A stretch of 55,840 nucleotides of DNA from Nitrospirota bacterium (GTDB taxonomy: Bacteria > Nitrospirota > UBA9217), in contig JAOUEV010000016.1 in the NCBI GenBank assembly GCA_029858565.1, positions 1 through 55,840 on the forward strand, in the 5' to 3' direction. The notes under the pieces were generated by a model. That model made no database searches. It saw only the letters and a list, made by a program, of their open reading frames with translations, and had not been told where the DNA came from. Position numbers and translations under genes: made by a program. This document shows, in pieces, positions 43,471-51,949 of this stretch; position 1 is the first letter of the stretch, and every line of letters starts with the position of its first letter.

Positions 43471-44295
43471 TCACCTCTTGATCGTTCCCGTGGTATAGAG
43501 CACCCCTACATCGAGCCGGATGCCGTCCTGTGTCCTGAGCTTCTCGACCTCTGCAAGGTGTTCGTCTTTGAACCGTTCCTGTTCCTGCTCCGAAAGTTGC
43601 GCCACCAGCCTCCGGAACCCCGCGTTCCAGACGATGTCCCACCACTCCTCAGCGCTGGCCAGGTGATAGCCAACATTCCGCTTCTCGACAGAGATATCTT
43701 TCAATCCTGCTGTTTCAAAGAGCTGCCGGCATCCATCCTCGTGAGCGATGCGTTTCCAGGCCTGGGGCGGGCTCTGGACCCCGTAGGCTGCAAGCCTATC
43801 CATGAACAAATCCTTCAGCGGATGGAAGTAGCTCTCTTGGAAATTCGAGATCATCACCCTGCCGCCGGGCCTTACCTGCGATGCGATATGGCTGAGCTGG
43901 GTCTCCATGTCCTGGACAAAGAAGATGCCGAAAGCGCAGACCGCGGCGTCGAAAGGCCTGTTCGAAAAACCGAGCTTCTGCATGTCCCCTTCCAGGAACT
44001 CAATGTTCCCGATCCCAAGCGCATCCGCTTTCCGCCGCGCCTGGTCCAGCATGCCGGCGGAGAAATCCACGGCAGTCACCCGGCCCTTCAGCAGTTTCTT
44101 CGCCACCGCAAGGGACGCATGGCCGGTGCCGCAGGCAACGTCGAGGATGTGCTCGTCGCCCTTGAGATCCAGCAGGGCCGCCATGTTCTCGGCGCTCCGG
44201 GGAAAGAACCTGAGGCTGCTGCCGTCATAGCCGGCTGATACCGTATCAAAGGTCTCTTTCAAGGCTATTTTCATCTTTTGTTCGTCCATGCTCAT
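43471..44295 (-). CDS. Class I SAM-dependent methyltransferase (UbiE-like)
   Basis: The 274-residue protein has motif I ILDVACGTGHASLAVAKK, motif II region VTAVDFSAGML and motif III GGRVMISNF, which fit the UbiE/Coq5-like group of methyltransferases. The acceptor is unknown and quinone methylation cannot be inferred. Its ATG overlaps the chorismate mutase stop by four bases, an unexpected partnership. A dispersed-repeat gap lies downstream. Confidence 0.92.
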   Translation of the reverse strand: MSMDEQKMKIALKETFDTVSAGYDGSSLRFFPRSAENMAALLDLKGDEHILDVACGTGHASLAVAKKLLKGRVTAVDFSAGMLDQARRKADALGIGNIEFLEGDMQKLGFSNRPFDAAVCAFGIFFVQDMETQLSHIASQVRPGGRVMISNFQESYFHPLKDLFMDRLAAYGVQSPPQAWKRIAHEDGCRQLFETAGLKDISVEKRNVGYHLASAEEWWDIVWNAGFRRLVAQLSEQEQERFKDEHLAEVEKLRTQDGIRLDVGVLYTTGTIKR

Positions 44296-44582
44296 TCGCT
44301 CCTTTTGAACAACGACATTTCCTTTTGAATAAAACAGTCTATCAGTGTCCGATAGGTCTTTTCCGCGATCTCCGGGTCTAGTCCCGATTCAACCGCCTTT
44401 GCCCTGACCTTTTCGATCACCTGCTCCACGCGCTTCGGGTCCCGCACCCCCTGTTCGTTCTTTTTCAGGGTAGCGGCAGCAGCAACCATATCAGACCGTT
44501 TTGCCAGAAGCGAGATGATCATGCTGTCGAGCTGGTCGATGTTCTTTCGTAGACGTTCCAGTTCCATCTGCCTATCCTCCAT
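44292..44582 (-). CDS. AroQ-type chorismate mutase domain protein
   Basis: The 96-residue helical protein matches AroQ chorismate mutases. Residues expected in the active site are the arginine of LRKNIDQLD, LLAKRSDMV, the lysine in AATLKK and RDPKRVEQVIEKV. It is a stand-alone single-domain form, which would convert chorismate to prephenate for phenylalanine or tyrosine, or belong to a specialised pathway. It is coupled to a methyltransferase gene downstream. Confidence 0.87.
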   Translation of the reverse strand: MEDRQMELERLRKNIDQLDSMIISLLAKRSDMVAAAATLKKNEQGVRDPKRVEQVIEKVRAKAVESGLDPEIAEKTYRTLIDCFIQKEMSLFKRSE

Positions 44583-44597
44583 GAACGATTCCTATTG

Positions 44598-45134
44598 TTA
44601 CAGCTCCAGCGGCAGCGGGTCGTTGTTTTCCAGGGCAGCAAGGACCCGGTCCCGGACCTCCCCCGTGCCGAGGTCCTCCTTGCCGGTCATCTCCTGCACA
44701 TCGATCCTGACAATTGCCGTGATACCGAGTTTCTCCTGGAGATAGGCGCCGGCGACGCCTTCGGGCTGGTATTTCTCCAGGAGGCTTCGGAACGCCGCGG
44801 CCCGCTCCTCCGGATCCGACACCAGGGACGCCCGTCCCTTGATGATAACACTTCGGTACAGGTAATCGGCTTTGCAGGGTTGGCGCCGAGCTTTGATATA
44901 TGCAATCGGCAGGTCTGTTTCAAAGCAGACCCGGTCATCCCGTTTGATATCCTCGATCTTCTCGCCTTCCAGCGCCGAATGAAAGTAGATCTTCCCGTCG
45001 TAATAGGAGAAGTTCAGTGGCTTCACCCTCGGATAGCCGTCCTTTCCATTCGTGGCGAGCCTCCCCACCGGACAGGTCCTGAGCAGTCCTTCGACAACAG
45101 CCCGGTCTTTGATCTCCTTGTTCCCTCTCCTCAA
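44598..45134 (-). CDS. Pyridoxamine 5'-phosphate oxidase-like flavin protein (NimA-like)
   Basis: The 178-residue protein is of the split-barrel PPOX class: RTCPVGRLATNGKDGYPRVKPLNF at the N-terminus, IYFHSALEGEKIEDI and VIIKGRASLV. Such proteins bind FMN, F420 or heme, and some give nitroimidazole resistance; the role here is unknown. I prefer a TTG start at 45134 (LRRGNKEI), because GGGAGG lies six bases upstream and family members start there. An ATG at 45152 is the alternative and would include the ribosome site in the coding sequence. Confidence 0.88.
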   Translation of the reverse strand: MRRGNKEIKDRAVVEGLLRTCPVGRLATNGKDGYPRVKPLNFSYYDGKIYFHSALEGEKIEDIKRDDRVCFETDLPIAYIKARRQPCKADYLYRSVIIKGRASLVSDPEERAAAFRSLLEKYQPEGVAGAYLQEKLGITAIVRIDVQEMTGKEDLGTGEVRDRVLAALENNDPLPLEL

Positions 45135-45228
45135 ATCAGCCTCCCGATGCAAATTCTTTCTGTTCGCCTTTCCTCACTAGGCAGTCCGAACACCGCGCGA
45201 ATGTCCCCCGCGTCTCCCTGTCCCCGTG

Positions 45229-46119
45229 TCAGTTTCTTCTCTGCCCCATCACCACCAGCATCACTCCCACCAGGATGATCCCCATGGCCCAGACTTCGAG
45301 CATCCCGACCTTTTCCCCGCCGATCCAGAGGCCCAGCAGCAGCGCCAGCACCGGATTCACGTAAGCATAACTCGTTGCCAGGCTGGGCCGTACCCTCCCG
45401 AGCAGATACGTGTAAGCATTGAACCCGATGAGCGAGCCAACGATCCCGAGATAGATCACCGCGAGAATCGATTGCGTTGTAGGCATGGTCAAGACCCGTT
45501 CGCCCATCGCAAATCCGACGATCAGGACGATTGCCCCGCCTGTTATCATCTGGGCCGCGCCCCCCATCATTCCCCTCGGAAGCGGCAGATGCCTGCTCCA
45601 GGCTGAGCCGAATGCCCAGGACACGGCGGCAAGCAGCAGAAGGCCGGCTCCAAGCGGACTTGCCCGCAGATCTCCACCCAGGTTCAGCAGCACGATGCCG
45701 CTGAACCCGACTGCAAGGCCCAGCCACTCGATCCAGTTGGGCCGGTGTTTCCAGATGGTCGCGAACAGAACGGTCCAGAGCGGCGTGGTCGCGATCACGA
45801 GCGCGGCAAGGCCCGAGGCGACCCACTGCTCCGCGTAGGCTACGCCGGCGCTGCCACCGAGCATCAGGAACGTACCGATCACCGCAGACCACAGCCACTC
45901 CCGGAGGGAGGGCGTTCTTTCGCCGCGCTTGAGCAGCCAGAAATACATGCCAAGTCCGAACAGGAAGAACCGGATGCCCATCATGAAGAGCGGGGGCAGG
46001 CTTTCAAGCGCAAACTTGATCGCGATGTAGGTGGAACTCCAGGAAAGATACACCGCAAAGAGCGCGATGATCACGTTGGTCCTGCCTGGTTCGGAAGTCT
46101 CCTGTGCTCGTTGCATCAT
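45229..46119 (-). CDS. EamA/DMT-family transporter
   Basis: The 296-residue protein has ten predicted helices in two EamA repeats, as in YedA/RhaT-like drug-metabolite exporters. Landmarks are LSWSSTYIAIKFALESLPP in the first repeat, AYAEQWVASGLAALVIATTPLWT and, in the second, YTYLLGRVRPSLATSYAYVNP. The exported compound is unknown; amino acids and small metabolites are common for the family. The gene starts with two ATG codons. A repeat-filled gap separates it from leuA upstream. Confidence 0.93.
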   Translation of the reverse strand: MMQRAQETSEPGRTNVIIALFAVYLSWSSTYIAIKFALESLPPLFMMGIRFFLFGLGMYFWLLKRGERTPSLREWLWSAVIGTFLMLGGSAGVAYAEQWVASGLAALVIATTPLWTVLFATIWKHRPNWIEWLGLAVGFSGIVLLNLGGDLRASPLGAGLLLLAAVSWAFGSAWSRHLPLPRGMMGGAAQMITGGAIVLIVGFAMGERVLTMPTTQSILAVIYLGIVGSLIGFNAYTYLLGRVRPSLATSYAYVNPVLALLLGLWIGGEKVGMLEVWAMGIILVGVMLVVMGQRRN

Positions 46120-46160
46120 TGTTCTGTCCGGTCCCCGTTAATCAAGATACAAGACAAAAG

Positions 46161-46300
46161 CGTCTCGCGCAGAGCCGCAGAGCTCGCAGAGAATGACGTA
46201 CATTCAACACCAACTGTGTTGTCATTCCCGCGAAGCCGGGTATGACGGCAAATCGCCCATGCGTGCTGCCTTCGTGGCTTCGTGACTTCGTGTGAGTAAG
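46161..46300. repeat. Dispersed palindromes between the EamA gene and leuA
   Basis: CGTCTCGCGCAGAGCCGCAG begins the element and a CTTCGTGGCTTCGTGACTTC segment ends it. A GTCATTCCCGCGAAGCCGGG part at about 46219-46240 resembles the core of the MITE at 37210. No gene is visible. Confidence 0.6.
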
Positions 46301-46376
46301 AGCTTTTGCTCTTAGGCTCACCCCCTGGTCCGGATCTGCCTCTCGCTGTGCTTGTGTAGCAACTTGGTTGCTTGCG

Positions 46377-48104
46377 TCATTTTCCCTTTGCATCTTCACG
46401 ACTTTGCGCGCCAAAAACGTCTCTTTTTCCGGTTTCATCCAGCATCCGGTTCACTGCCGAAAGCACTGCCTTGAATGACGCCCGGTCGATGCTCGTATCT
46501 ACTCCCGCGCCGAACACCCGTTTGCCGTCCGCAATAATGCCGATGTACGCGACGGCGTGGGAATCGGATCCCTGCTCCAGCGCGTGCTCGCTGTAGGTCT
46601 CGATCCGGAAGTCCATGCCGGACTCCTCCCGGAGCGCCGTGCTGAAAGCATCCAGCGGTCCGTTGCCTTGGCCGGAGATGGACCGCTCCTCACCGTTTAC
46701 GCTGATCGCCGCATCGATCGTCGTGGTCCCTTCCGCTTCCCCTGCCCGGTCCGTTATGCTGCAGCGGACGAGCGAAAAGGGCGATTCACTGCGCAAGTAC
46801 TCCCTATCGAAAGTCTCCATGATCTTCTCCGGCGTAACTTCGCCGCCGCTTTTTTCCGCCACTCCCTGGACCATGCGTCCGAACTCGGGATGCATAGCCT
46901 TGGGCAGGGAAAAGCCGAAGTCCTTCTCCATCACATAAGCAGCCCCGCCCTTGCCTGACTGGCTGTTTATCCTGATCACGCCCTCGAAGGTGCGGCCCAC
47001 GTCGGACGGATCGATCGGAAGATAGGGCACTTCCCAGAGATCCGACCGCTCTGCCGCGCGCGCCTTGAGCCCTTTATTGATCGCATCCTGGTGGGAGCCA
47101 GAGAACGCGGTATAGACAAGCTCGCCTGCGTAAGGATGGCGGCTGTGCACGGGCATCCTGGTGCAGCGTTCGTAGACCTCGATGATCCGGTCCATGTCAT
47201 GGAACCGGAGGTTCGGATCGATGCCCTGTGAATGGAGGTTCATGGCAACCGTGACGATGTCCACGTTCCCGGTCCGCTCCCCGTTCCCGAAGAGCGTCCC
47301 TTCCACACGGTCCGCGCCTGCCAACAAGGCGAGCTCGGTAGCGGCCACGGCCGTGCCGCGGTCGTTGTGGCTATGCACGCTGATGATCCTGTTCTGGCGA
47401 TCGTTCACGTTCCGGCAGAACCATTCGATCTGGTCTGCATAAACGTTCGGCGTCGACATCTCCACGGTGGCAGGCAGGTTCAGTATGATCCTGTTCTTCG
47501 AGACCGGCGCCCAGACTTCGCAGACCGCCTCGCAGATCTCGAGGCTGTAGTCCAACTCCGTGCCGGTAAAGCTCTCGGGCGTGTATTCGTACGTGACGTC
47601 CGTGCCTTTGAGCTTCGCAGCTTCAGAGGCGATCCGCCCGGCTCCTTCCACCGCGATCCGCATGATCTCCTGCTGGTCCATGCGGAACACCACCCTGCGC
47701 TGGAGTTCGGACGTGGAATTGTACATATGGACCACCGCGCGTCTCGCTCCCCGGAGCGATTCGATCGTCCTGTCGATCAAGTGTTCCCGCGCCTGGGTCA
47801 GCACCTGGATCGTCACGTCCGAAGGGATGAGGTCCTGCTCGATCAACGTGCGGACGAAGTCGTACTCCACCTGCGAAGCCGAAGGAAATCCCACCTCGAT
47901 CTCCTTGAATCCCATGGTCACGAGCAAATTGAACATCTCGAGCTTCTCGCTGACGCTCATGGGGATAGCGAGCGCCTGGTTCCCGTCCCGGAGGTCCACG
48001 CTGCACCAGGCCGGTGCCTTGGTGATGGTCCTGGACGGCCAGGTACGGTCCGGAAGATCGATGGAGGTATATGGTCTGTATTTATGATAGGGCATGGTAT
48101 TCAT
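46377..48104 (-). CDS. leuA: 2-isopropylmalate synthase
   Basis: LeuA condenses acetyl-CoA with 2-ketoisovalerate in the first committed step of leucine synthesis. The 575-residue protein is the long (LeuA2-type) form: VDLRDGNQALAIPMS with the metal-binding aspartate, EIEVGFPSAS, HSHNDRGTAV with the metal histidines, GTLFGNGERTGN and a C-terminal regulatory domain that would bind leucine. AGGAG precedes the ATG. A damaged methyltransferase gene and a compact promoter-hairpin-terminator unit lie upstream, and the latter could regulate this region. Confidence 0.96.
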   Translation of the reverse strand: MNTMPYHKYRPYTSIDLPDRTWPSRTITKAPAWCSVDLRDGNQALAIPMSVSEKLEMFNLLVTMGFKEIEVGFPSASQVEYDFVRTLIEQDLIPSDVTIQVLTQAREHLIDRTIESLRGARRAVVHMYNSTSELQRRVVFRMDQQEIMRIAVEGAGRIASEAAKLKGTDVTYEYTPESFTGTELDYSLEICEAVCEVWAPVSKNRIILNLPATVEMSTPNVYADQIEWFCRNVNDRQNRIISVHSHNDRGTAVAATELALLAGADRVEGTLFGNGERTGNVDIVTVAMNLHSQGIDPNLRFHDMDRIIEVYERCTRMPVHSRHPYAGELVYTAFSGSHQDAINKGLKARAAERSDLWEVPYLPIDPSDVGRTFEGVIRINSQSGKGGAAYVMEKDFGFSLPKAMHPEFGRMVQGVAEKSGGEVTPEKIMETFDREYLRSESPFSLVRCSITDRAGEAEGTTTIDAAISVNGEERSISGQGNGPLDAFSTALREESGMDFRIETYSEHALEQGSDSHAVAYIGIIADGKRVFGAGVDTSIDRASFKAVLSAVNRMLDETGKRDVFGAQSREDAKGK

Positions 48105-48160
48105 TGTTTTTCTCCTATTCCGGGCTTGCCGGAACTGATAAATTAAAAAGACACTGCGAT

Positions 48161-48306
48161 CTCGCGCAAAGCCGCAAAGGCGCTAAGAAGACCTGTTATT
48201 AAGCAATCGCCGCTAAAGAAGTTAAATTCTTCGATCCATGATGATCTCTAAGTTAATTTCAATAGCATTGGCCTTTCTTTGCGACTTGGCGGCTTTGCGC
48301 GAGACG
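48161..48306. repeat. Dispersed CGCAAAG-type palindrome upstream of leuA
   Basis: CTCGCGCAAAGCCGCAAAGG on the left is nearly complementary to TTGGCGGCTTTGCGCGAG on the right, with about 100 bases between. It fills the leuA-methyltransferase gap. Confidence 0.72.
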
Positions 48307-48308
48307 GA

Positions 48309-49081
48309 CTAGCCTTTTTTCCCAAAAGCAAACAGCCTGGTGAAACGGAACTCTATCCCCTTCTCAGTCCGGTTCTTCTCAAATCCCTCTCCAAAAGCTT
48401 CTATGAAGCAGGGATGGGCGATTTCAGGCAATGACGCGAGATAAGGACGCAAACCCGCTGACGTCCACCAGGCAAGGACATCAGCCCTGTCATTGAACAC
48501 AAGATCATATACCCTGGTAACCACGTCCACTGCCCCGAAGCCGGCATCTGTCAGATAGCCGCATATTCCTCCTGATCAGGGAAATGCCAGGGCGATCGCC
48601 AGCCTTCAAAGAATCGTTCGTACCCCAGTTCCGATATGGCCGTTTCAACGGATGCGCTGAACTCCCTGCAGAAGTTCTTTGCAGGGAACTGAAATGCGAT
48701 CCTGCCGCCCTTTTTGAGCGCCTGATAAGAGGCCATGGCTGCTTTCGGCTGGTCCTGGACCCAGTGCATCGCTGAATTGGAGAACACCAGCTCGAACTGT
48801 TCTGCATATCCGATGTCTTCGGCAGCAGCACGAACCAGGCTCACGTTGCCGTCATCCGACGAGATGATCCGCGCTTTTTTCAGCATCTCCTCTGACGGAT
48901 CAAGGCCCGTGACCCTGCCTTTTGTCGCGAGACGCGCCAGTTCGATCGTCAGCTTGCCCGTGCCGCAGCCCAGGTCCAGGATATGATCGTCCTCCCGCAC
49001 CTGCGCAAGGCTGATAAGCTCCCTGCCCGCGTCGATCTGCGGCGCTTTCACGGCGTCGTACTGCTGCGCGTCCCACTTCAT
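48309..49081 (-). pseudogene. Frameshifted trans-aconitate-methyltransferase-like gene
   Basis: The first 176 codons encode a class I methyltransferase (ILDLGCGTGKLTIELA, LDPSEEML, MHWVQDQ) and run to TGA right after EEYAAI. Moving one base at about 48553-48555 restores a continuous family-like C-terminus (TDAGFGAVDVVTRVYDLVF and on) to the stop at 48309, giving a normal length near 257. Loss of one C from ATC-CTG explains the break; an assembly error is possible. AGGAGG precedes the ATG. The gene follows the promoter-terminator unit at 49.1-49.3 kb. Confidence 0.85.
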
Positions 49082-49108
49082 GCCGCACCTCCTGACAGGA
49101 TGAACAAC

Positions 49109-49143
49109 AAAAAAGGCCGCGGAAATTGTTGATTTCCGCGGCC
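49109..49143 (-). terminator. Strong terminator of the 49.1-49.3 kb unit
   Basis: On the minus strand a perfect 12-pair stem GGCCGCGGAAAT/ATTTCCGCGGCC with a five-base loop is followed by TTTTTTGTTGTT. It lies 28 bases before the methyltransferase start, so it could end a small RNA or act as an attenuator. Confidence 0.93.
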
Positions 49144-49266
49144 TTTGAGATGAAATGCGTCTGTTGTTTCAGAAAAAAGCTAAGACGATCCCCCTTCAGC
49201 CACGGCTATGGTCAGCCATGCTGCGATCTGCAGTCGACGGGTCTGAAGGGCTTTAACGTGCATCAT
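49144..49266 (-). ncRNA. Candidate structured RNA or leader with a 28-codon reading frame
   Basis: Between a near-consensus promoter and a strong terminator lies a foldable segment. CCCTTCAG (49243-49250) pairs with CTGAAGGG (49192-49199) and encloses two hairpins, CTGC/GCAG and CATGGCT/AGCCGTG, giving a three-way junction. The predicted transcription start coincides with ATGATG at 49266. From there a 28-codon frame spans the junction to a TAG, with Leu, Ile, Trp, Leu, Ile and Val in its middle. It could be a small RNA, a leader peptide attenuator for the downstream methyltransferase-leuA region, or a small protein. I do not recognise it as a known riboswitch. Confidence 0.6.
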
Positions 49267-49272
49267 GTATGG

Positions 49273-49301
49273 AATATAGACAAAGTCATTGAGCATGTCA
49301 A
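49273..49301 (-). promoter_or_regulatory. Near-consensus σ70 promoter of the 49.1-49.3 kb unit
   Basis: On the minus strand TTGACA and TATATT are 17 bases apart. The start codon of the 28-codon frame begins seven bases after the -10 box, where transcription should start. Confidence 0.85.
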
Positions 49302-49459
49302 GAGCTTTGTGTCCCAATTAATGATTTTTCTCCGCTCAATGCCGCTGAAACAGGCAGGAGAAGGTCCTTTTTCAACCACATAATGCACAGAAGGCTGCGA
49401 GGGAACATATCTGCGTTCTTGTGCTTTTTGTGGCTAAACCTTGATTATCTGGAGCCTGA

Positions 49460-49758
49460 TCAGAACTCGATCACCGGGATCTCCCGTTCCTTCATGTTCT
49501 GTTCGATCGTCCAGAAATGCGCCTTACCGTGGGACAGGCGCAGCAGTTTGAAGCCGGGATCGTTTGCCCGGTCCTTGAAGGGCTTAAGGTAGTCCCGTTC
49601 ATTCACGAGCTGCTGTTTCTTCGCGTGGTGAAACAGATATTCCCGTCGCCAAACAGGACCGCAAGGAATCCCCGCACCCCCGGCTGGTCCCCATCCATTG
49701 TTGCGATGAAGCGCTCGGGATTCTCCCGCACGAAAGACAGCATTTCTTCCTTTGACAT
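49460..49758 (-). pseudogene. Remnant of a PPOX-family gene with frameshift and internal deletion
   Basis: AGGAGG precedes an ATG opening MSKEEMLSFVRENPERFIATMDGDQPGV-type sequence (residues 1-28) typical of a pyridoxamine-phosphate-oxidase-like protein. The frame stops early. A one-base shift near 49634-49637 gives FHHAKKQQLVNE, then LKPFKDRAN and the family C-terminus LLRLSHGKAHFWTIEQN to TGA at 49460. About 45 central codons expected in the family are absent. I therefore read it as decayed, although a shortened real protein plus an assembly error cannot be excluded. Confidence 0.65.
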
Positions 49759-49876
49759 AGGTCCCTCCTGTCCTTTTTTCGCCCTATCATGGAGCAGGGA
49801 CAGGAGGAACTGCTTTCAAGATGCGATCATTGCTTTTCGAGATCCGACCATCCGGAGAGGGAATGACCAGGCGTAT

Positions 49877-50374
49877 TTACGGTTTCTTCATGAACTTTGC
49901 TATCATGCCGATGGTCCAGACCGCGGTGAATAAGAGGTAAACAACGAGACTTGTCAGGGGATGCTCCAACGCGGCGGCCTTGCCTATGTTCACCCTGAAG
50001 GTTTGATGAAAACCATCCATCAGCATCAGGAGCGTCGCCGATCCGAACCACAGGAACCAGCGGGACAGGAAATCGAACGTCCGCTGCCTGCGTTCCGGCG
50101 ACAGCCAATAGTCCCTGTTCGGCAGACTGATCAATTTATCGGGCACCCGGGAGAGCAGATATCCGGCCAGCGAAAACAGGACAGCGTTAACAGCCGCAAT
50201 GGTGAGATAGGCCTCCAGGAAAGACGCTTTGCCCGTCCAGCCGTCCGGCTGCCCCGTGGCCCCGAAGTGGGACGCGACCCTTTCCGGAAGAAGAGGATAA
50301 TAGTAGGCGGCGTGCGCTAAACAGAGCACGACAAGAGCGATAAATACGAGGTGCGTTATTTTCCGCATAGGCAT
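49877..50374 (-). CDS. DUF1648-domain membrane protein
   Basis: The 165-residue protein has helices at about residues 7-25, 54-74, 104-122 and 141-161. Between the first two lies the DUF1648 signature LPERVASHFGATGQPDGW. Such proteins are membrane components of unknown function, sometimes linked to immunity or bacteriocin regulation in Firmicutes; no such context is present here. The gene is alone on its strand, with repeat sequence upstream. Confidence 0.87.
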   Translation of the reverse strand: MPMRKITHLVFIALVVLCLAHAAYYYPLLPERVASHFGATGQPDGWTGKASFLEAYLTIAAVNAVLFSLAGYLLSRVPDKLISLPNRDYWLSPERRQRTFDFLSRWFLWFGSATLLMLMDGFHQTFRVNIGKAAALEHPLTSLVVYLLFTAVWTIGMIAKFMKKP

Positions 50375-50634
50375 GGTGTGCGTGGTTCATTAACAGGTTG
50401 ATGAAAAAGGCACTTCGAACTGTCATTGCGAGGAGCGAAGGCGACGAAGCAATCTCGTATTTGTTTGAATTTCTTACCTGCGGGCTTTCCGCTTATTCCT
50501 CGCCCCATATGGCATTAAATTCTTCGCGACAAATGTACCTGCCTCTCACCACTCCCCTACGGATCCATTATCCTGATTTCGATTTCCCGACCGCACCCAT
50601 TAGCTCCCTTCCGACGGCAACCTCCTCTTGTCTC
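50375..50634. other. Intergenic region with partial MITE and dispersed repeat
   Basis: TTAACAGGTTGATGAAAAAG at 50390 matches the terminal repeat of the MITE at 37210. It is followed by a CTGTCATTGCGAGGAGCGAA repeat to about 50460. No gene is evident, and the frame that crosses it lacks coding character. Confidence 0.6.
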
Positions 50635-50662
50635 TTGACTTTACCCCGGCGATGTGTAAAAT
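50635..50662 (+). promoter_or_regulatory. σ70-like promoter before the secreted protein gene
   Basis: TTGACT and TAAAAT are 16 bases apart on the plus strand, and the -10 ends 35 bases before the ATG at 50698. Confidence 0.65.
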
Positions 50663-50697
50663 CACTACATTGGTCTCTGCGGGAAAGGCTGATATAT

Positions 50698-51147
50698 ATG
50701 AAGACATTCGTCCGTTCCACCGTGGTATTGTTCTTCGCCGGCGTTAGCCTCGCTGCGGCTTTCGCGATCGCCGCGCCAAATGCGGCAAAACAGGCCCTTA
50801 TGGGATCCTGGAATCTGACAGAACGGTCCATTGATGCCCAAGGCCAGCCCTGCCCCTTTGTGCCCGAGAACATCGAGTTCTTCGGCGATCAAACCCTGAC
50901 TATGTCGAATATGCCGGGCAACCGGCTGCAGTTCAAGACCAACGTTACCGCTGACGAGCGGACAGCCATCGAGGCGAGGATGCCGGGGCTCAAGAGCAAG
51001 TCCCTTCTGCTGATCAGGCCCATGCCCCAGATGGAATGGAAGAACACTCCCATCGCCTACGGGTACTCGCTCTCAAAAAAGAAGGACATTCTCACGCTCC
51101 TCGTTCCCGGGTGGTCCCCGGCGAAGTTCCAGCGGGTAAAAAAATAG
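50698..51147 (+). CDS. Small secreted protein, unknown function
   Basis: The 149-residue product starts with a signal peptide (MKTFVRSTVVLFFAGVSLAA, then AFAIAAPNA). The mature part begins MGSWNLTERSID and continues in β-rich style to a final LLVPGWSPAKFQRVKK. The GSWNL opening and size recall lipocalin-like or META-type small β-barrels, but this is a weak impression. The start at 50698 is supported by a promoter and a GGAAAGG ribosome site; the longer frame upstream crosses repeats. Confidence 0.75.
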   Translation: MKTFVRSTVVLFFAGVSLAAAFAIAAPNAAKQALMGSWNLTERSIDAQGQPCPFVPENIEFFGDQTLTMSNMPGNRLQFKTNVTADERTAIEARMPGLKSKSLLLIRPMPQMEWKNTPIAYGYSLSKKKDILTLLVPGWSPAKFQRVKK

Positions 51148-51177
51148 ACGGGGGACGGAAACCTGCGAAGCTGACCA

Positions 51178-51852
51178 ATGCCATCACTGTTAGAAAGATT
51201 GTTCGGGAAGAGGTCCAGGATACAGCTGGATCACGACAGGATCTGGAAGACCCAGACCCTGAAGCTGAACGGCATCATGGCCCACGCGGCATGGCTCGAC
51301 CGGCATGCCACGCGTGTTCTGATGGTCACGCATTTCATCGACACGTTCCGCACCCTTGAAGCCCTCTTCCACTCCCGCGCTCTTCCCTATACACCCATGA
51401 TGACCGGCAGCAGCGCCGTCCAGCTGCGCGACCTGCAGAATTACCGGCCCGGTCATGTGCTGCTGGCCCTTTCCGATGCTCTTCCCGATATTCCGAAGGA
51501 CCAGGCGAAGCGCGTTGCCGAATGCGGGTTCGACATCTGCATTCTTGTGGCGGAACACCATCCGGTACCTGCCGGGGAAAAAGTGATCGATGAGTTCGGC
51601 GAGAAACTTCCCTGCACCGTCCGCTTGTGCTATCACGAGGCTTTGGACGCAGCGCTGCTAAAGCAGTTCAGCGGCGACCTGATCGGCAATGCCTTGTCCT
51701 TACTGAAAGTTCCGGACACTGAGGCCATCACCCACGCCAGCATCGACCGCGCCATCCGCCAGGCGCAAAAAAAGATCTCCCGGCGTACGAAGACCAATCA
51801 CGCCGCCGATTCCGCGGACCAGTGGTTCAGAAACAACATGCCGCGGGATTGA
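51178..51852 (+). CDS. Unknown protein, 224 residues, possibly Rossmann-like
   Basis: I do not recognise a characterised family. The sequence has alternating strands and helices (THFIDTFRTLEALFHSRALPY, HVLLALSDALP, DICILVAEHHPVPAGE) that suggest an α/β fold. It carries a conserved-looking VAEHHP segment but no P-loop or known catalytic motif. The strand-helix repeat vaguely recalls the second motor domain of SecA-like helicases, without motif support. It follows the secreted protein by 30 bases on the same strand and may share its promoter. Confidence 0.72.
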   Translation: MPSLLERLFGKRSRIQLDHDRIWKTQTLKLNGIMAHAAWLDRHATRVLMVTHFIDTFRTLEALFHSRALPYTPMMTGSSAVQLRDLQNYRPGHVLLALSDALPDIPKDQAKRVAECGFDICILVAEHHPVPAGEKVIDEFGEKLPCTVRLCYHEALDAALLKQFSGDLIGNALSLLKVPDTEAITHASIDRAIRQAQKKISRRTKTNHAADSADQWFRNNMPRD

Positions 51853-51856
51853 GAAG

Positions 51857-51949
51857 AAGCGATAAGCGATAAGCTATAAGTTGTAAGCTTTAAGCAAGCT
51901 TACTACTTACTGCTTTACTGCTTACCACTTACCGCTTATTACTTACCAC
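51857..51949. repeat. GATAAGCGATAAGC/GCTTATC low-complexity palindrome
   Basis: Units of GATAAGC and TAAGCTT on the left face CTTACCACTTACCGCTTATT-type units on the right, forming a loose hairpin between convergent genes. Similar sequence occurs at 12890-12945 and 14505-14560. Confidence 0.6.
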
